From the NCBI RefSeq assembly GCF_900459405.1, contig NZ_UHFN01000007.1:1364001-1428000 (forward strand): a stretch of 64,000 nt of DNA, in the 5' to 3' direction. The notes under the pieces are model-generated. The model had not been told where the DNA came from and made no database searches. It saw only the letters and a list, made by a program, of their open reading frames with translations. The position numbers and the translations under genes are program-made. This document shows, piece by piece, positions 18,064 through 27,597 of the stretch. Every line of letters starts with the position of its first letter. The first letter of the stretch is position 1. Source of the DNA: Streptococcus hyointestinalis (lineage in GTDB: Bacteria > Bacillota > Bacilli > Lactobacillales > Streptococcaceae).

Positions 18064-19779
18064 TCAAATATTGGATTGATTATTCAACAATTCTAACTTC
18101 ACCTTAATCTCCTTAGCCAGTGCGATTTGCCCTGCGTTAAGTGCATCTTCCAAACATTTTTCCAAACGCTTGTGATAAGACTTAACATGCTCTGAAATAT
18201 CGTAGTTCATAGCAGCCATAAGTGCTATGCGCTCTTCAGCATTTGAAATCATGGTCGCAATATCCTTTTGCATGACGGTTTTAGATAGGCTATCCTCGTG
18301 CTGAGAGTAAAAATAAATAGCAGAATTGACAAAGCTAATACGCTGACATCTCAAATAGAGCTTGTGTATAATAGCGTCATCCTCACGCACACGCCCAACA
18401 GGGTACTCAATGTTCTCCCACAGCTCACGCTTGTAGAGTTTAAAGGGCGTGAAAATAACCGTCAAGAAAAGATTGTGACGAGGATTGTTTTCTTGGTCTA
18501 GCCATTCTTGAGGGCTGTACACTTTTTCAAAGTAAGTCTCATCTGTCGTAAAAAATAAGAAAGCCTGACGTTCTTCATTGAAAGAAGCAAAATTTCCCGA
18601 AGCTATATCAGCGTCATTTTCAGTCAAGCTCTTGTATAAAACTTCAAGATACAGTTTATCGACAAAGTCATCACTGTCGATAAAGGTGATGTAATCACCT
18701 GTCACAAGCTTCAAGCCTAAGTTTCTAGTGGCAGAAACACCTTCATTTTTCTTATGAACGACACGGATACGGCTATCACTTTCTTTGACCTCCTCTAAAA
18801 TCTTAGCGCTACCATCTGTTGAGCCGTCATTGATGAGGAGTAACTCAAAGTTCGTGTAGGTCTGCTCAAGAATGGAATCAATACAACGTCTTAGATAATT
18901 TTCAGCATTGTAGACAGGCACGATAATGGAGATTTTTTCTGATGTCATTGGTTTCTTTTCCTTATCTTTGATGTGAGCAACAATCTGAGAGAGATAGTTG
19001 GTATCCTCATCAAAAGCGATGTCCTCATCATAGTTAAACTCAGCAGTGTGCTTGTGCGCTAACTTCACCTTATGCGTAGCTTTCATCTGGTACCACTCGT
19101 ATTCAGAGTCGATATGCCCAAGGTCAATAGCTTGAATGCCGCTATCAGCCAGACGTTTGACCAGCACCTTAGCTGTCGGACCTAGCATAACCAGAACAAG
19201 TCTGTTAGCACTGTGTTCCATTACTTTATCATAAATCCAGTCTAGGTCTTGATAAGCATTTTTAGACGGTCCGATAATACGCTTAATGGACTTGCTATTG
19301 TCAAAAAGGTCATTGCCCACACCAGAGCGAGACGTTTCTCCCTCCACAATGAGCAGGTCCTTGTCCTGCCAAAGACTGCGAAGTTTTTCAATGTTTGCCT
19401 GTGCTTGGCTCTTATCCACCCAATCGATGTAAGGGCGTGATAAAAAGGTTGAGCCGTACCAGCTAGAGCGGCAGTGATTCTTATAAAAGTCTGCAAATTG
19501 CTCAAAGTGATTTTCCCAAAAGTGCTGGGCATTGCTGTTGTAGCGCTCCAAATGCTCAAAGACATCTGGCAGACAGACCATGAGCTTGCGACTGCTCGGT
19601 GTCTCTAGTATCTCTAGCAGTTCAAGCGCCAAGTCCTTATCATAACTTTGATAAGGAATACTGCGTCCCATGATAAGGTCTATCTCACCATCACCAAAAC
19701 GCACAATAGAAGCCTGATGTTGTTTGATATAGTCAATAGACCAAGCAATAGAGCGCACATCAATTTGTGGTAAAGCCAT
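18064..19779 (-). CDS. bifunctional glycosyltransferase: DUF1792 (GT-D) domain fused to GT2
   Basis: 571 aa from the second of two adjacent ATGs (better spacing to GGAG). Residues ~1-250: DUF1792/GT-D fold with IVRFGDGEIDLIMGRS, WYGSTFLSRPY, EGETSRSGVG and VLVMLGPTAKVL. Residues ~285-570: GT2 with SIIVPVYNAENYLRRCIDS, DGSTDGS, and FIDSDDFVDK. This is the architecture of dGT1 described in S. parasanguinis Fap1 glycosylation, where both halves add sugars to the growing O-glycan. A role in extending the adhesin glycan is therefore well supported. Confidence 0.88.
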   Translation of the reverse strand: MALPQIDVRSIAWSIDYIKQHQASIVRFGDGEIDLIMGRSIPYQSYDKDLALELLEILETPSSRKLMVCLPDVFEHLERYNSNAQHFWENHFEQFADFYKNHCRSSWYGSTFLSRPYIDWVDKSQAQANIEKLRSLWQDKDLLIVEGETSRSGVGNDLFDNSKSIKRIIGPSKNAYQDLDWIYDKVMEHSANRLVLVMLGPTAKVLVKRLADSGIQAIDLGHIDSEYEWYQMKATHKVKLAHKHTAEFNYDEDIAFDEDTNYLSQIVAHIKDKEKKPMTSEKISIIVPVYNAENYLRRCIDSILEQTYTNFELLLINDGSTDGSAKILEEVKESDSRIRVVHKKNEGVSATRNLGLKLVTGDYITFIDSDDFVDKLYLEVLYKSLTENDADIASGNFASFNEERQAFLFFTTDETYFEKVYSPQEWLDQENNPRHNLFLTVIFTPFKLYKRELWENIEYPVGRVREDDAIIHKLYLRCQRISFVNSAIYFYSQHEDSLSKTVMQKDIATMISNAEERIALMAAMNYDISEHVKSYHKRLEKCLEDALNAGQIALAKEIKVKLELLNNQSNI

Positions 19780-19788
19780 CATTTTCTC

Positions 19789-20781
19789 CTAATTTTCTGT
19801 CTTGTCATAAACCGCACAAATCGCTTCTATCAAGAGGCGACGTGTGAAATAACCATTTCTCAGCAAGGGATTAAAGCCTCTGACATTTGCCACTAACTGC
19901 TGATAAGTCTCCTCTGGTAGTTGCTTGACCAGCTCGGCTGCCTCTTCTAGACTATCAACAACCAAGCCTAGTTTGTTCTCTTCGATGATGTCTTGATTGG
20001 CAATGCCACGCTCGACAATGACAGGGATACCTGCTGTTAGAAAAGTGCCTAGTTTGTAAGGACAATACAGCTTCATATAGTCCTTATCATGCTCTGCCAT
20101 CCAGACCAAGCCAAAACCGCCACGAGATAAGTCCATCATGAGTTCATCATTTGGTCGCCAAGCCTCTTTGACCACCTGCTCTGGCAGGTCTTCATTTGTA
20201 CCATAGACATGTAATGGCACATCAAAACGCCACTCCCGCACAAAAGGAAAGCGCTCTGGATTGCCTGGAAAATGAATCTTGCGCTCAAAATGCGCTGGAT
20301 ACATAGGTAGCTCTGTTGGATTGTCCCACATCCGCTGAAGGACGACTTTCTGCGTGGTCAATCCGTGCTCTCTCAGCTTATCGACCATAGCTTGGCTGGG
20401 TGCAATCAGGACATCTGCTTGATTGTACATGGCAATCACACGCTCCATGAGGTAAAAGTTTGAGGCAAACATCAAAGGCACCACATCATGGATAAAAATC
20501 ACCAGCTTCACGCCAAAAAGGCGAATACGAGATAGCAGCTTTTCATCAAAAGCTGTGCTGTTCCAAGTCGGCAGCTGCACAACCACCACATCGCCCCTGT
20601 GAAGCCCAGCTAGGATACCATCTAGGCGTTTATTGAGCTCAATCTCGCTATCTGCCTGCATATTGTAAGCATAGATACCTAGCTCACGGTAGCCTAGACT
20701 ACTTGCAACGTCCATGACCATGTTTTGCCCAATCTGGGCAGCACCAGCCATGCCGTTGATATTGGTAATGTAAACTCTCAT
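19789..20781 (-). CDS. gtf3: Gtf3/Nss-type glucosyltransferase of the accessory Sec locus
   Basis: 330 aa; N-terminus MRVYITNINGMAGAAQIGQNM is typical of Gtf3 (also called Nss or GtfC), which adds glucose to the first GlcNAc of the serine-rich-repeat protein. GT-B features: VQLPTWNSTAFDEKL, VIFIHDVVPLMF, and a nucleotide-sugar C-terminal half with GGFGLVWMAE, YMKLYCPYKLGTFLTAGIPVIVERG. Nine bp after the preceding stop region; in the standard order just before the dGT1-like gene. Confidence 0.88.
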   Translation of the reverse strand: MRVYITNINGMAGAAQIGQNMVMDVASSLGYRELGIYAYNMQADSEIELNKRLDGILAGLHRGDVVVVQLPTWNSTAFDEKLLSRIRLFGVKLVIFIHDVVPLMFASNFYLMERVIAMYNQADVLIAPSQAMVDKLREHGLTTQKVVLQRMWDNPTELPMYPAHFERKIHFPGNPERFPFVREWRFDVPLHVYGTNEDLPEQVVKEAWRPNDELMMDLSRGGFGLVWMAEHDKDYMKLYCPYKLGTFLTAGIPVIVERGIANQDIIEENKLGLVVDSLEEAAELVKQLPEETYQQLVANVRGFNPLLRNGYFTRRLLIEAICAVYDKTEN

Positions 20782-20795
20782 TGTTTTCCTACTTC

Positions 20796-21665
20796 TTATT
20801 TTCTGTACTTTTGCATCAATTTGCGCTTTAGCTTCATATCTTTATAACCTGCAATATCACCTTGCTCCAGCATAGCTTTTTCGTTAACACCACTTCGCCA
20901 CTTGAAAGCTTCAATCTCACGAGAAACATCAAAACCAAGAAGCGTCAAGAGGGACAAGCGTTCTTCTACCGCTTCTGCTGAAAAGATATGCGCTTGATTG
21001 CCAACTTGTGTCATCGAGCTACTATTGATACGGTAGACATAGGAAGCAGCATTGATGTAGACAATGCGCTCTGATAAAAGATAAAGCTTCCAAGTCGTAT
21101 AGTCATCATCTGCATGTTTATTGGGATAGAGCACATCCTCAAAAAGCTCACGCTTATAGAGCTTACCCCAAGGAACAACAAAGCAAGAACTCAAAAAATG
21201 CGGTTGCCCATACTGAAAAGCAAACCACTCCTCAGGTGTATAAACCTTTTCATAGTAATCCTCAGCGCTCAGGTGAATATTGTAACTGCCTTTTTCGTCA
21301 TTGTATTGGGAAAAGTTAGTGATAGCAATGTCGCTATCTGTCTTGGTCAAAACTTGATACAAGTCATCGATATGATTGGGATCCATCCAGTCGTCACTAT
21401 CAATAAAGCAGATGTAATCACCAGTTGCTAGACTCAACCCGACATTACGCGTTTCACCTACACCTGTGTTTTCTTTGTGAAGAGTCTTGATACGTTTGTC
21501 CTCTTGGGCAAGTTGCTCCATGATTTTTCCTGTTGTATCTGTTGAGCCGTCATTGACGATAATAATCTCAAGATTCTGATAAATCTGCGCAAGCACGCTA
21601 CGCACACACTGTTCTAAGTATTTCTCGCAATTATAAGCTGGTATAATCACACTTATTTTTTCCAT
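20796..21665 (-). CDS. family 2 glycosyltransferase, first gene of the accessory Sec operon
   Basis: 289 aa from ATG 21665 (MEKISVIIPAYNCEKYLEQC), which has GGAG 8 nt upstream; the ORF extends further but without a ribosome site. GT-A GT2 fold with IIIVNDGSTDTTG, GVGETRNVGL and the DxD-type CFIDSDDWMDP. Probably an extending glycosyltransferase for the adhesin glycan, comparable to Gly-type enzymes but much shorter than S. gordonii Gly. First gene after the -10 at 21701-21706. Confidence 0.85.
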   Translation of the reverse strand: MEKISVIIPAYNCEKYLEQCVRSVLAQIYQNLEIIIVNDGSTDTTGKIMEQLAQEDKRIKTLHKENTGVGETRNVGLSLATGDYICFIDSDDWMDPNHIDDLYQVLTKTDSDIAITNFSQYNDEKGSYNIHLSAEDYYEKVYTPEEWFAFQYGQPHFLSSCFVVPWGKLYKRELFEDVLYPNKHADDDYTTWKLYLLSERIVYINAASYVYRINSSSMTQVGNQAHIFSAEAVEERLSLLTLLGFDVSREIEAFKWRSGVNEKAMLEQGDIAGYKDMKLKRKLMQKYRK

Positions 21666-21700
21666 TACACTTTCTCCTAAAAATAGCATAATCACTAACT

Positions 21701-21729
21701 ATTATACCAAAATGTTACAAATACACCTA
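21701..21729 (-). promoter_or_regulatory. promoter of the accessory Sec operon
   Basis: Extended -10 TTGGTATAAT (TATAAT at 21701-21706) on the minus strand; the -35 position (about 21724-21729, CTAGGT) is poor. Only 16 bp separate the -35 region from the inserted IS982-family element, so upstream activator sites, if any, have been displaced. Confidence 0.65.
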
Positions 21730-21745
21730 GAGATATACATATACT

Positions 21746-22707
21746 ACCCGTGGTGCTAGTTGATTTCAAAATACAATAAAAAGCCCAAAAGGACTATACT
21801 GTAAGTGTTCAAACAAACAGGAGGTTAGTCCAAATGAGCCACTTACAGTATACCGCTAAATCCCATCACTTACAATGGAATATCCAAAAATTATCAAAAC
21901 TTTGTTATCAGCTATATCGTGATTATTGCCCCGAATCCTTCAAACATCGGAGAAATGTTAACTTATCTAAGGTTTCAGACCAATCTCTACTAGTCTTACT
22001 TCTCTTACAAGCTGAACTAGGTATTACATCCCAACGGCATTTCTATCGTATCTGTCAACTCTTTCCTTGCGGTCGTCTCCTTGAAAGAAGTCGTTTTAAT
22101 CGACGAGCAAGGCAATTGATTTGGTTAGTCCAAATGATTCGACAAGCAATGAATGCTCGAATTTCTCCAGATACCATTGTTATCATAGACAGTTTTCCTT
22201 TGCCACTGTGTCAACCTGTCCGTAATCACAGAGCTCGTATTTTTGATGGACTGGCAGACATTGGCTACAATGCCTCAAAGCGGCTATGGTTCTATGGGTT
22301 CAAGGTTCACATGCTGGTCACTTTGTCAGGCTATATTCTGAACTATGTTGTGACACCAGCATCTGTTTACGATATTAGAGCTGTCAATGACTTACTAGAA
22401 AATTGTCATCATCCATATATTTTAGCTGATATGGGCTATCTTAGTCGTGAGCTTAGAGATAATTTGGAGCAGAAAGGTTATCATCTTTGGACTCCTCTGC
22501 GTCAAAATATGGCAGGTGCTAAGCAACATAACCATTGGAAACTAATGGCTATGAGGAGGACTATTGAGACACGATTTTCAGAACTTTGCGCTCTTTTCAA
22601 TGTGGAGCAAACTCTAGCCAGAGGAACAACAGGATTGCAATTGAGAATAGAGCAAGTCGTACTAGCCTATAATTTGAGATATTTTGAAATCAACTAGCAC
22701 CACGGGT
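21746..22707 (+). mobile_element. IS982-family insertion sequence (962 bp), complete
   Basis: Perfect inverted repeats of 28 bp starting ACCCGTGGTGCTAGTTGATT, ending at 21746 and 22707, with a 7-bp target duplication ATATACT (21739-21745 and 22708-22714). The ACCC end and ~960-bp length are typical of IS982. Carries one intact transposase oriented away from the accessory Sec operon. Perfect repeats suggest recent insertion. Confidence 0.93.
21834..22697 (+). CDS. IS982-family transposase
   Basis: 287 aa, full length for the family. DDE core visible: TIVIIDSFPLPLCQPVR (first Asp), ARIFDGLADIGYNASKRLWFYGFKVHMLVT, YILADMGYLSREL (second Asp), and RRTIETRFSELCALFN (Glu). Start at 21834 has GGAGG 9 nt upstream. 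The stop lies in the right inverted repeat. Confidence 0.93.
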   Translation: MSHLQYTAKSHHLQWNIQKLSKLCYQLYRDYCPESFKHRRNVNLSKVSDQSLLVLLLLQAELGITSQRHFYRICQLFPCGRLLERSRFNRRARQLIWLVQMIRQAMNARISPDTIVIIDSFPLPLCQPVRNHRARIFDGLADIGYNASKRLWFYGFKVHMLVTLSGYILNYVVTPASVYDIRAVNDLLENCHHPYILADMGYLSRELRDNLEQKGYHLWTPLRQNMAGAKQHNHWKLMAMRRTIETRFSELCALFNVEQTLARGTTGLQLRIEQVVLAYNLRYFEIN

Positions 22708-22714
22708 ATATACT

Positions 22715-22944
22715 ATAATAAAATACACGACAAACGCATGAAGAAAATGTCGCTTTCAGATAACGATTTTTCATAAAAAGATATATTTTTAACCATGAAA
22801 TTTTGTTATAATGTAGACGAAAAAAGGCTGAACCGATGTATGTGTGTAAATATTGTGAAAATATTTTGAAAAAATGCATGTATCTAGAAAATGGGTACAT
22901 GCATTTTCTTCATGCGTACGGCGTGTAATAAAATATTTACACCA
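22715..22944 (+). repeat. intergenic inverted-repeat cluster, possible small RNA or MITE-like relic
   Basis: No coding gene seen. CGCATGAAGAAAATG (22735-22749) is repeated in inverted form at 22902-22916, GTAAATATT (22846-22854) at 22932-22940, and a perfect 12-bp hairpin AAAATGCATGTA...TACATGCATTTT sits at 22871-22907 (13-nt loop). A TATAAT with extended upstream T's is at 22807-22812. One reading is a ~90-nt plus-strand RNA from about 22819 ending at the hairpin; another is a short non-autonomous inverted-repeat element. Function not known. Confidence 0.5.
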
Positions 22945-22973
22945 TTGACAAATGAGACGCTTTTTGATATTCT
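22945..22973 (+). promoter_or_regulatory. promoter of the small membrane-protein gene at 23001
   Basis: TTGACA (22945-22950), 17-bp spacer, TATTCT (22968-22973), followed by an AT-rich start region and the gene 28 bp downstream. Confidence 0.78.
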
Positions 22974-23000
22974 AATTTTAATTAGACATCGGGGATGATT

Positions 23001-23558
23001 ATGTATTACGTTTTAAAGCATGATAAGGACAGTGTCTATCTGCGTGATTCAGATGGGCATTTGGTGAAGTTAGAGAGAGCATTATTTGATTTTAAGATAA
23101 AAGCTGGCGACCGCATTGAGCTCTATCAGGATGCTGATATGACAGTGGTTGTGCCTTTTGTTGAGGAAAAGGTGCTTGATATCAATGGTGAAAAATCCGT
23201 CAAATCCAGCCTCTTACAGGGGATTTTAGACTTGTTCTTAGAGACGCTTGCCATCCATAACAACCAACTAGGCAATCTCAAGCAGGTTTTCTCGCAGTTT
23301 CTCATCACCTTATTTATGGCATGGAGCTTACTTGGCGTCATTGTCATTGAAATTCTACTTTTCTTAGAGTCTGCTCTAGTCTTTTTATGGAAACTCCTTA
23401 TCCGTGGTTTAAAAGCCCTTCATTTGGTGGATAACAGCAAACGTCTCCTTGAAAAGCGTAGACAAGCTAAAGAAAAGCAAGCACAAGCTGAAGAGCTTAA
23501 ACTTCTCGAGCAAGAACAAGACGATAACAAGCATACAGAAGAAACAAAAAGTGAATGA
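23001..23558 (+). CDS. hypothetical membrane protein with charged C-terminal coil
   Basis: 185 aa from the ATG at 23001, which has GGGGA 6 nt upstream; the in-frame ATG at 22995 abuts that site. N-terminal ~70 residues are soluble and beta-like (MYYVLKHDKDSVYLRDSDGHLVKLERALF, then a barrel-like IELYQDADMTVVVPF). Two hydrophobic segments follow at about residues 98-115 and 116-140. The last ~40 residues are a Lys/Glu/Gln-rich helix (LLEKRRQAKEKQAQAEELKLLEQEQ). I do not recognise a family with a known role; streptococci carry conserved proteins like this near competence or envelope genes, which is only a loose comparison. Confidence 0.75.
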   Translation: MYYVLKHDKDSVYLRDSDGHLVKLERALFDFKIKAGDRIELYQDADMTVVVPFVEEKVLDINGEKSVKSSLLQGILDLFLETLAIHNNQLGNLKQVFSQFLITLFMAWSLLGVIVIEILLFLESALVFLWKLLIRGLKALHLVDNSKRLLEKRRQAKEKQAQAEELKLLEQEQDDNKHTEETKSE

Positions 23559-23578
23559 GACATCTCATTCACTTTTTT
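23547..23578. terminator. bidirectional terminator between convergent genes
   Basis: AAAAGTGAATGAGA-CA-TCTCATTCACTTTT: 10-bp GC-containing stem flanked by A4 and T6. The stop codon of the plus-strand gene is inside it, and the ClC gene ends from the other side. Confidence 0.88.
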
Positions 23579-25112
23579 AAGACATGAAATAAGCTCGAAC
23601 GACTCCGATTTCAGGTTCATTGACCACAAGAAAAATGGTGTCGCCTGCTTGTAAGATGGTATCTCCAGACACCACCTCTGCTTCTCCCGTGTGTAGTTGA
23701 GTCGTTATCAGGACGTTTTTAGGCAGTTCTAGGTCTTTGACACACTTTCCTGCTACCTTTTCAGAGACCGTAAGCTCTATCAAAGTCGGCTCTACGACAG
23801 ATGTATCGTGCTTAGGTGCCATTCTCTCAAGCATGGCTTCATAGATAGGCTCACCTTTTAGCAAGTCCATCACAAGATAGGCAACCAAGGTCACCGTGCC
23901 AAGCGCCATGAGCTGCCGCAAATCTCCTACCATTTCCGTCACCAAAATCATAGCCGTTAGCGGTGCTTTTGATACCGCACCAAAGTAGCCAGCCATCCCA
24001 AGAATGACAAATAAAGGCAAGAAATGTCTGGTCATCAAATGCAACTCCACCATCCCTAAGCCAAACACCATCCCAGAGAGCGCTCCAAGGGCTAAGATAG
24101 GAAGAAAAATCCCACCTGGCACACCGCTGCCATAACTAAGCATGCTCCAAACAAAGCGGATAACGAGATACAAAAGCGCCGTCCAAAGCCCTATAGAACT
24201 ACTAGGCAGAGATACAATCAAGCTATTGCCTCCTCCTAACAGCTGTGGGAAGAAATAGCCAATTGGAAAGAGAAAAATCATGGCTAAGACGACATAAAAA
24301 GGGGCTGATAGGTGACATATCTTTCCTAGAAAAGCATAGAATTTACCCATATTAAGCACAACTTTTTCATAGACATAGCCTAAAATACCCAGAAAAAGTC
24401 CCAAAAGCAGATAAATCCAATACTGGTGCAGCCCTAAAAAGGACACATTTTCAGGCATGGCAAGGACAGGCTTGAGCCCAAAGATATTGAGCGAAATGAA
24501 ATTAGCAACAAGACTAGCAACTAGCGCTGTTATCCAAACCATGCGAGAAAAATGGTGATACACTTCCTCGACAACAAAAAGAAGACCAGCTATCGGTGCG
24601 TTAAAAGCAGCTGATAGTCCAGCTGCTGCACCACTGGCTATTAGGACACGCTGCTCAGTTCGTCCTGTCTTCATCAGCTCGGACAGACCTTTACCAGCCA
24701 TTGCTCCTAGTTGGATACTAGGTCCCTCACGTCCTAGCACGAGCCCAGATGAAATCGCCAAAACACCACCGATAAACTTACGCCAAATGACAGACCACCA
24801 GTTGGGATGTAAAAGCCCTTTTAACTCCCCCTCAACGTGAGGAATACCAGAGCCTTTGATATCTGGGTCAGACTTTATCAAAACCGCTACGATGACCGCC
24901 ACGATAAGGCTAGTGACAATAAGCATAAGGAGTAGGCGAGGATTGTCGTGCGATTGCTGGTAGAGGGTGCGCACCCGTGTGAAAATCTCCTCAATCAGCA
25001 GGCGAAACACGCCCACCAAGCCCCCAACAACCAGCCCAACCAGCACACCTCGATAGACAGGCTTTAGAATTGACTCTGATGATAACTGATAATCTTGCTT
25101 ATGACGCTCCAT
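23577..25112 (-). CDS. ClC-family Cl-/H+ antiporter with C-terminal RCK_C domain
   Basis: 511 aa from ATG 25112 (MERHKQDYQLSSESIL; GGAG upstream); an upstream ATG at 25142 lacks a ribosome site. ClC selectivity-filter signatures are all visible: GSGIPHVEGEL, GREGPSIQLG with the gating Glu, and GGIFLPILALG. About ten or more membrane helices precede a cytoplasmic TrkA-C/RCK_C domain (LIELTVSEKVAGKCVKDLELP...GDTIFLVV, last ~75 residues), which in related proteins binds ligands. Likely an acid-response or anion-balance antiporter. Faces the small membrane protein across a shared terminator. Confidence 0.92.
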   Translation of the reverse strand: MERHKQDYQLSSESILKPVYRGVLVGLVVGGLVGVFRLLIEEIFTRVRTLYQQSHDNPRLLLMLIVTSLIVAVIVAVLIKSDPDIKGSGIPHVEGELKGLLHPNWWSVIWRKFIGGVLAISSGLVLGREGPSIQLGAMAGKGLSELMKTGRTEQRVLIASGAAAGLSAAFNAPIAGLLFVVEEVYHHFSRMVWITALVASLVANFISLNIFGLKPVLAMPENVSFLGLHQYWIYLLLGLFLGILGYVYEKVVLNMGKFYAFLGKICHLSAPFYVVLAMIFLFPIGYFFPQLLGGGNSLIVSLPSSSIGLWTALLYLVIRFVWSMLSYGSGVPGGIFLPILALGALSGMVFGLGMVELHLMTRHFLPLFVILGMAGYFGAVSKAPLTAMILVTEMVGDLRQLMALGTVTLVAYLVMDLLKGEPIYEAMLERMAPKHDTSVVEPTLIELTVSEKVAGKCVKDLELPKNVLITTQLHTGEAEVVSGDTILQAGDTIFLVVNEPEIGVVRAYFMS

Positions 25113-25195
25113 GATACTCCATTCTAATAAGTCTATTTGCATTGTTACTCACGCCTATTGTATCAAAATTTTAGGCAGATTTCGATAGCTTTCAA

Positions 25196-25224
25196 AAAAT
25201 CGTAAGGCTTTCCCTTACGATTTT
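25196..25224. terminator. terminator after pyrC
   Basis: AAAATCGTAAGG-CTTTC-CCTTACGATTTT hairpin, 3 bp after the pyrC stop on the minus strand, followed by T's; also has a T-run on the plus strand. Confidence 0.88.
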
Positions 25225-25226
25225 AA

Positions 25227-26501
25227 CTAGTTTTGATGTTGATAAACGACTTCACCATCTGCTACAGTGTATTTGACTACACCTTTTAAGGTTTCCCCGA
25301 TAAATGGCGAATTAGCTGCTTTTGAGGCGAATTGACTGGTCACGACACGGTCTTCTGTATCAGCAAAGATAACCAAATCTGCTGGACCATTTTCTGCCAG
25401 ATAACCTGCGTCAAGATTATAGAGCTGAGCTGGGTTGATGGTCATTTTTGCTAGATAATCTGACAAACTCAAGTGCCCTGCATTGACCAAATAAGTCAAA
25501 CCAAGCGAGAGCGAGGTTTCAAGTCCTGTCATGCCAGACGGCGCTTTGGTGATATCGTCCACTGCCTTTTCATCGGCGTGGTGAGGGGCATGGTCGGTCG
25601 CAATGACAGAGATGATACCAGACTTGAGCCCTTCGATGACTGCTAAACGGTCACTCTCAAGGCGCAAAGGCGGGTTCATCTTGGCATTGGCTCCAGCCGT
25701 GAGGAGCAGACTCTCTGTTTTTGAGAAATGCTGCGGCGATACCTCTGCTGTAACCTTAGCTCCAAGTCCTTGGACAAACTCGACCAGCTTAACAGACTCT
25801 GCCTTGGACAAGTGCTGAACGTGCAGGCGTGCTTCTTCGGCGTAGGCAATCATGACATCACGTGCCACCATGCTGTACTCAGCCACACCAGTCGCACCGC
25901 AAACGTGGAAGTGCTTCTCAGCGATGTCCTCGTTGAGACCCAAAATGCCGTTCAGCTCTGGGTCTTCCTCATGAAGAGAAATCAGTGCGTCGTGTTTTTT
26001 CGCCAGCTTCAAAGCGTCACGCAGAGTCTTGGTTGAAGTCAATGGAATACCGTCATCAGAAAAACCAACCGCACCAGCCTCTAAAAGTGCAGGAAAGTCA
26101 GTCAAATGCTCGCCATCAAAATTCTCCGTAATGGTCGCAACACTGTAAATGTGAATAGCTTCCTTGCTGGCGGACGTTAAAACTTCCTGCAAGGTCTCGA
26201 CGGTTGAGATGGTAGGCGTAGTATTTGCCATCATGACAACAGACGTCACACCACCCGCTGCTGCTGCCAAAGCTCCTGTGTGAATGTCCTCTTTATGCGT
26301 CTGACCTGGCTCACGGAAGTGAACGTGGATATCCACCAAACCCGGTGCCACAACAAGTCCTGTAGCGTCAATGACTTTGTCGGCTGCTTCTGTGATATTT
26401 TCAGCGATTTTGATAATACGCTTGCCGTCCACAAGGACATCACAGACTTGGTCAAACTTGGTTTTAGGGTCGATGACACGACCATTTTTGATGAGTAGCA
26501 T
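25227..26501 (-). CDS. pyrC: dihydroorotase
   Basis: Third step of pyrimidine synthesis: cyclises carbamoyl-aspartate to dihydroorotate. 424 aa, class I (bacterial PyrC type). Metal ligands visible in [16 protein letters not shown] near residue 60 and in [26 protein letters not shown] contains the substrate loop. Heads away from pyrE/pyrF, in a cluster with ung and two GNAT genes. No PyrR leader is present directly upstream; expression may come from promoters farther up. Confidence 0.96.
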   Translation of the reverse strand: MLLIKNGRVIDPKTKFDQVCDVLVDGKRIIKIAENITEAADKVIDATGLVVAPGLVDIHVHFREPGQTHKEDIHTGALAAAAGGVTSVVMMANTTPTISTVETLQEVLTSASKEAIHIYSVATITENFDGEHLTDFPALLEAGAVGFSDDGIPLTSTKTLRDALKLAKKHDALISLHEEDPELNGILGLNEDIAEKHFHVCGATGVAEYSMVARDVMIAYAEEARLHVQHLSKAESVKLVEFVQGLGAKVTAEVSPQHFSKTESLLLTAGANAKMNPPLRLESDRLAVIEGLKSGIISVIATDHAPHHADEKAVDDITKAPSGMTGLETSLSLGLTYLVNAGHLSLSDYLAKMTINPAQLYNLDAGYLAENGPADLVIFADTEDRVVTSQFASKAANSPFIGETLKGVVKYTVADGEVVYQHQN

Positions 26502-26527
26502 GGTATCTCCTTACTAAATTCTTACTA

Positions 26528-27184
26528 TTATCGTGCCCAATCAATAGGTGTCAAGCCGTTTTCTGCGAGAAAATCATTGGTACGTGAAAAGGGCTTGCTA
26601 CCAAAGAAGCCTCTGTGCGCTGACAAGGGACTCGGGTGAGGTGACTCGATGACGAGGTGATGAGGATTAGTGATAAGTGCTTTTTTCTTTCTAGCGTAGG
26701 CTCCCCAGAGGATAAAGACGACAGGTGTCGTTTTAGCGTTAACCACCTTGATAATGGCGTCTGTGAAAGGCTCCCAGATAAGCCCTGCATGTCCATTTGC
26801 TCGACCAGCAGGTACAGTTAAGCAGGCATTGAGCAGCAAGACGCCCTGCTGCGCCCAAGCCGTCAAATCGTGGCTAGATTTTTCAAGCCCTAGGTCACTG
26901 GAGAGTTCTTTCAAGATATTTTGCAGAGACGATGGTGCTGGGATACTGTCCGTCACGGAAAAAGACAGCCCTTGTGCTTGTCCTTCGCCGTGATAAGGGT
27001 CTTGCCCCAAAATCACCACCTCGACTTCCTCTAAAGGCGTGGTTTGAATAGCGTTAAAGACTTTCTCACGTGGCGGGTAAACGGTGCCTGTGCTGTATAC
27101 TTCGTTCAAAAAAGCGTTGATTTTGGCAAAGTAATGCTCTGGCAACTCCTGCTTAAGCAAGGCATGCCAAGTCGAATGTTGCAT
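26528..27184 (-). CDS. ung: uracil-DNA glycosylase
   Basis: 218 aa, family 1 UNG. Catalytic water-activating motif [18 protein letters not shown] and the Leu/His minor-groove loop [13 protein letters not shown] are intact. Removes uracil from DNA to start base-excision repair. The ung-pyrC order is common in streptococci. Confidence 0.97.
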   Translation of the reverse strand: MQHSTWHALLKQELPEHYFAKINAFLNEVYSTGTVYPPREKVFNAIQTTPLEEVEVVILGQDPYHGEGQAQGLSFSVTDSIPAPSSLQNILKELSSDLGLEKSSHDLTAWAQQGVLLLNACLTVPAGRANGHAGLIWEPFTDAIIKVVNAKTTPVVFILWGAYARKKKALITNPHHLVIESPHPSPLSAHRGFFGSKPFSRTNDFLAENGLTPIDWAR

Positions 27185-27198
27185 TGTTTCTCCTCTTT

Positions 27199-27597
27199 TT
27201 AAAAAGGTTTTCGTGGAATGATAAAGGCATTGTTCGCCTTTTTAAAGTTGATCTTTGGATAATAGTCCATGGCAGACGATGCAGCCAGTAAGACCAGTGA
27301 CACATCTTCTCCCATTTGCGCTTTGAGGTGCTCAACTAACTGGCGTCCGATACCTTGGCGCTGGTAGGTCTTGTCCACCGCTAAGTCCGACAGGTAGCAA
27401 GCATAGGAAAAATCACTAAGCGCTCGTGCCACACCGACCAGCTTATCACCGTCCCAAGCAGTCCACAAGCATGAGCTATTCTCTAGCATTTGCTCAAGGC
27501 GAGCGAGGTCATCCACCGGACGATGAATGCCAGACTTGCTCAAAACTTCGGCAAAGGCTCTAGCTGTTATCTTTTCAGTGTTTGTGTAGGTAATCAT
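27199..27597 (-). CDS. GNAT-family N-acetyltransferase
   Basis: 132-aa single GNAT domain. Acetyl-CoA loop is seen in [20 protein letters not shown] (QRQGIG); preceding strands include [21 protein letters not shown]. Substrate unknown. Its start ATG follows the PEBP-family stop by a base or so, so it is cotranscribed. Confidence 0.85.
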   Translation of the reverse strand: MITYTNTEKITARAFAEVLSKSGIHRPVDDLARLEQMLENSSCLWTAWDGDKLVGVARALSDFSYACYLSDLAVDKTYQRQGIGRQLVEHLKAQMGEDVSLVLLAASSAMDYYPKINFKKANNAFIIPRKPF

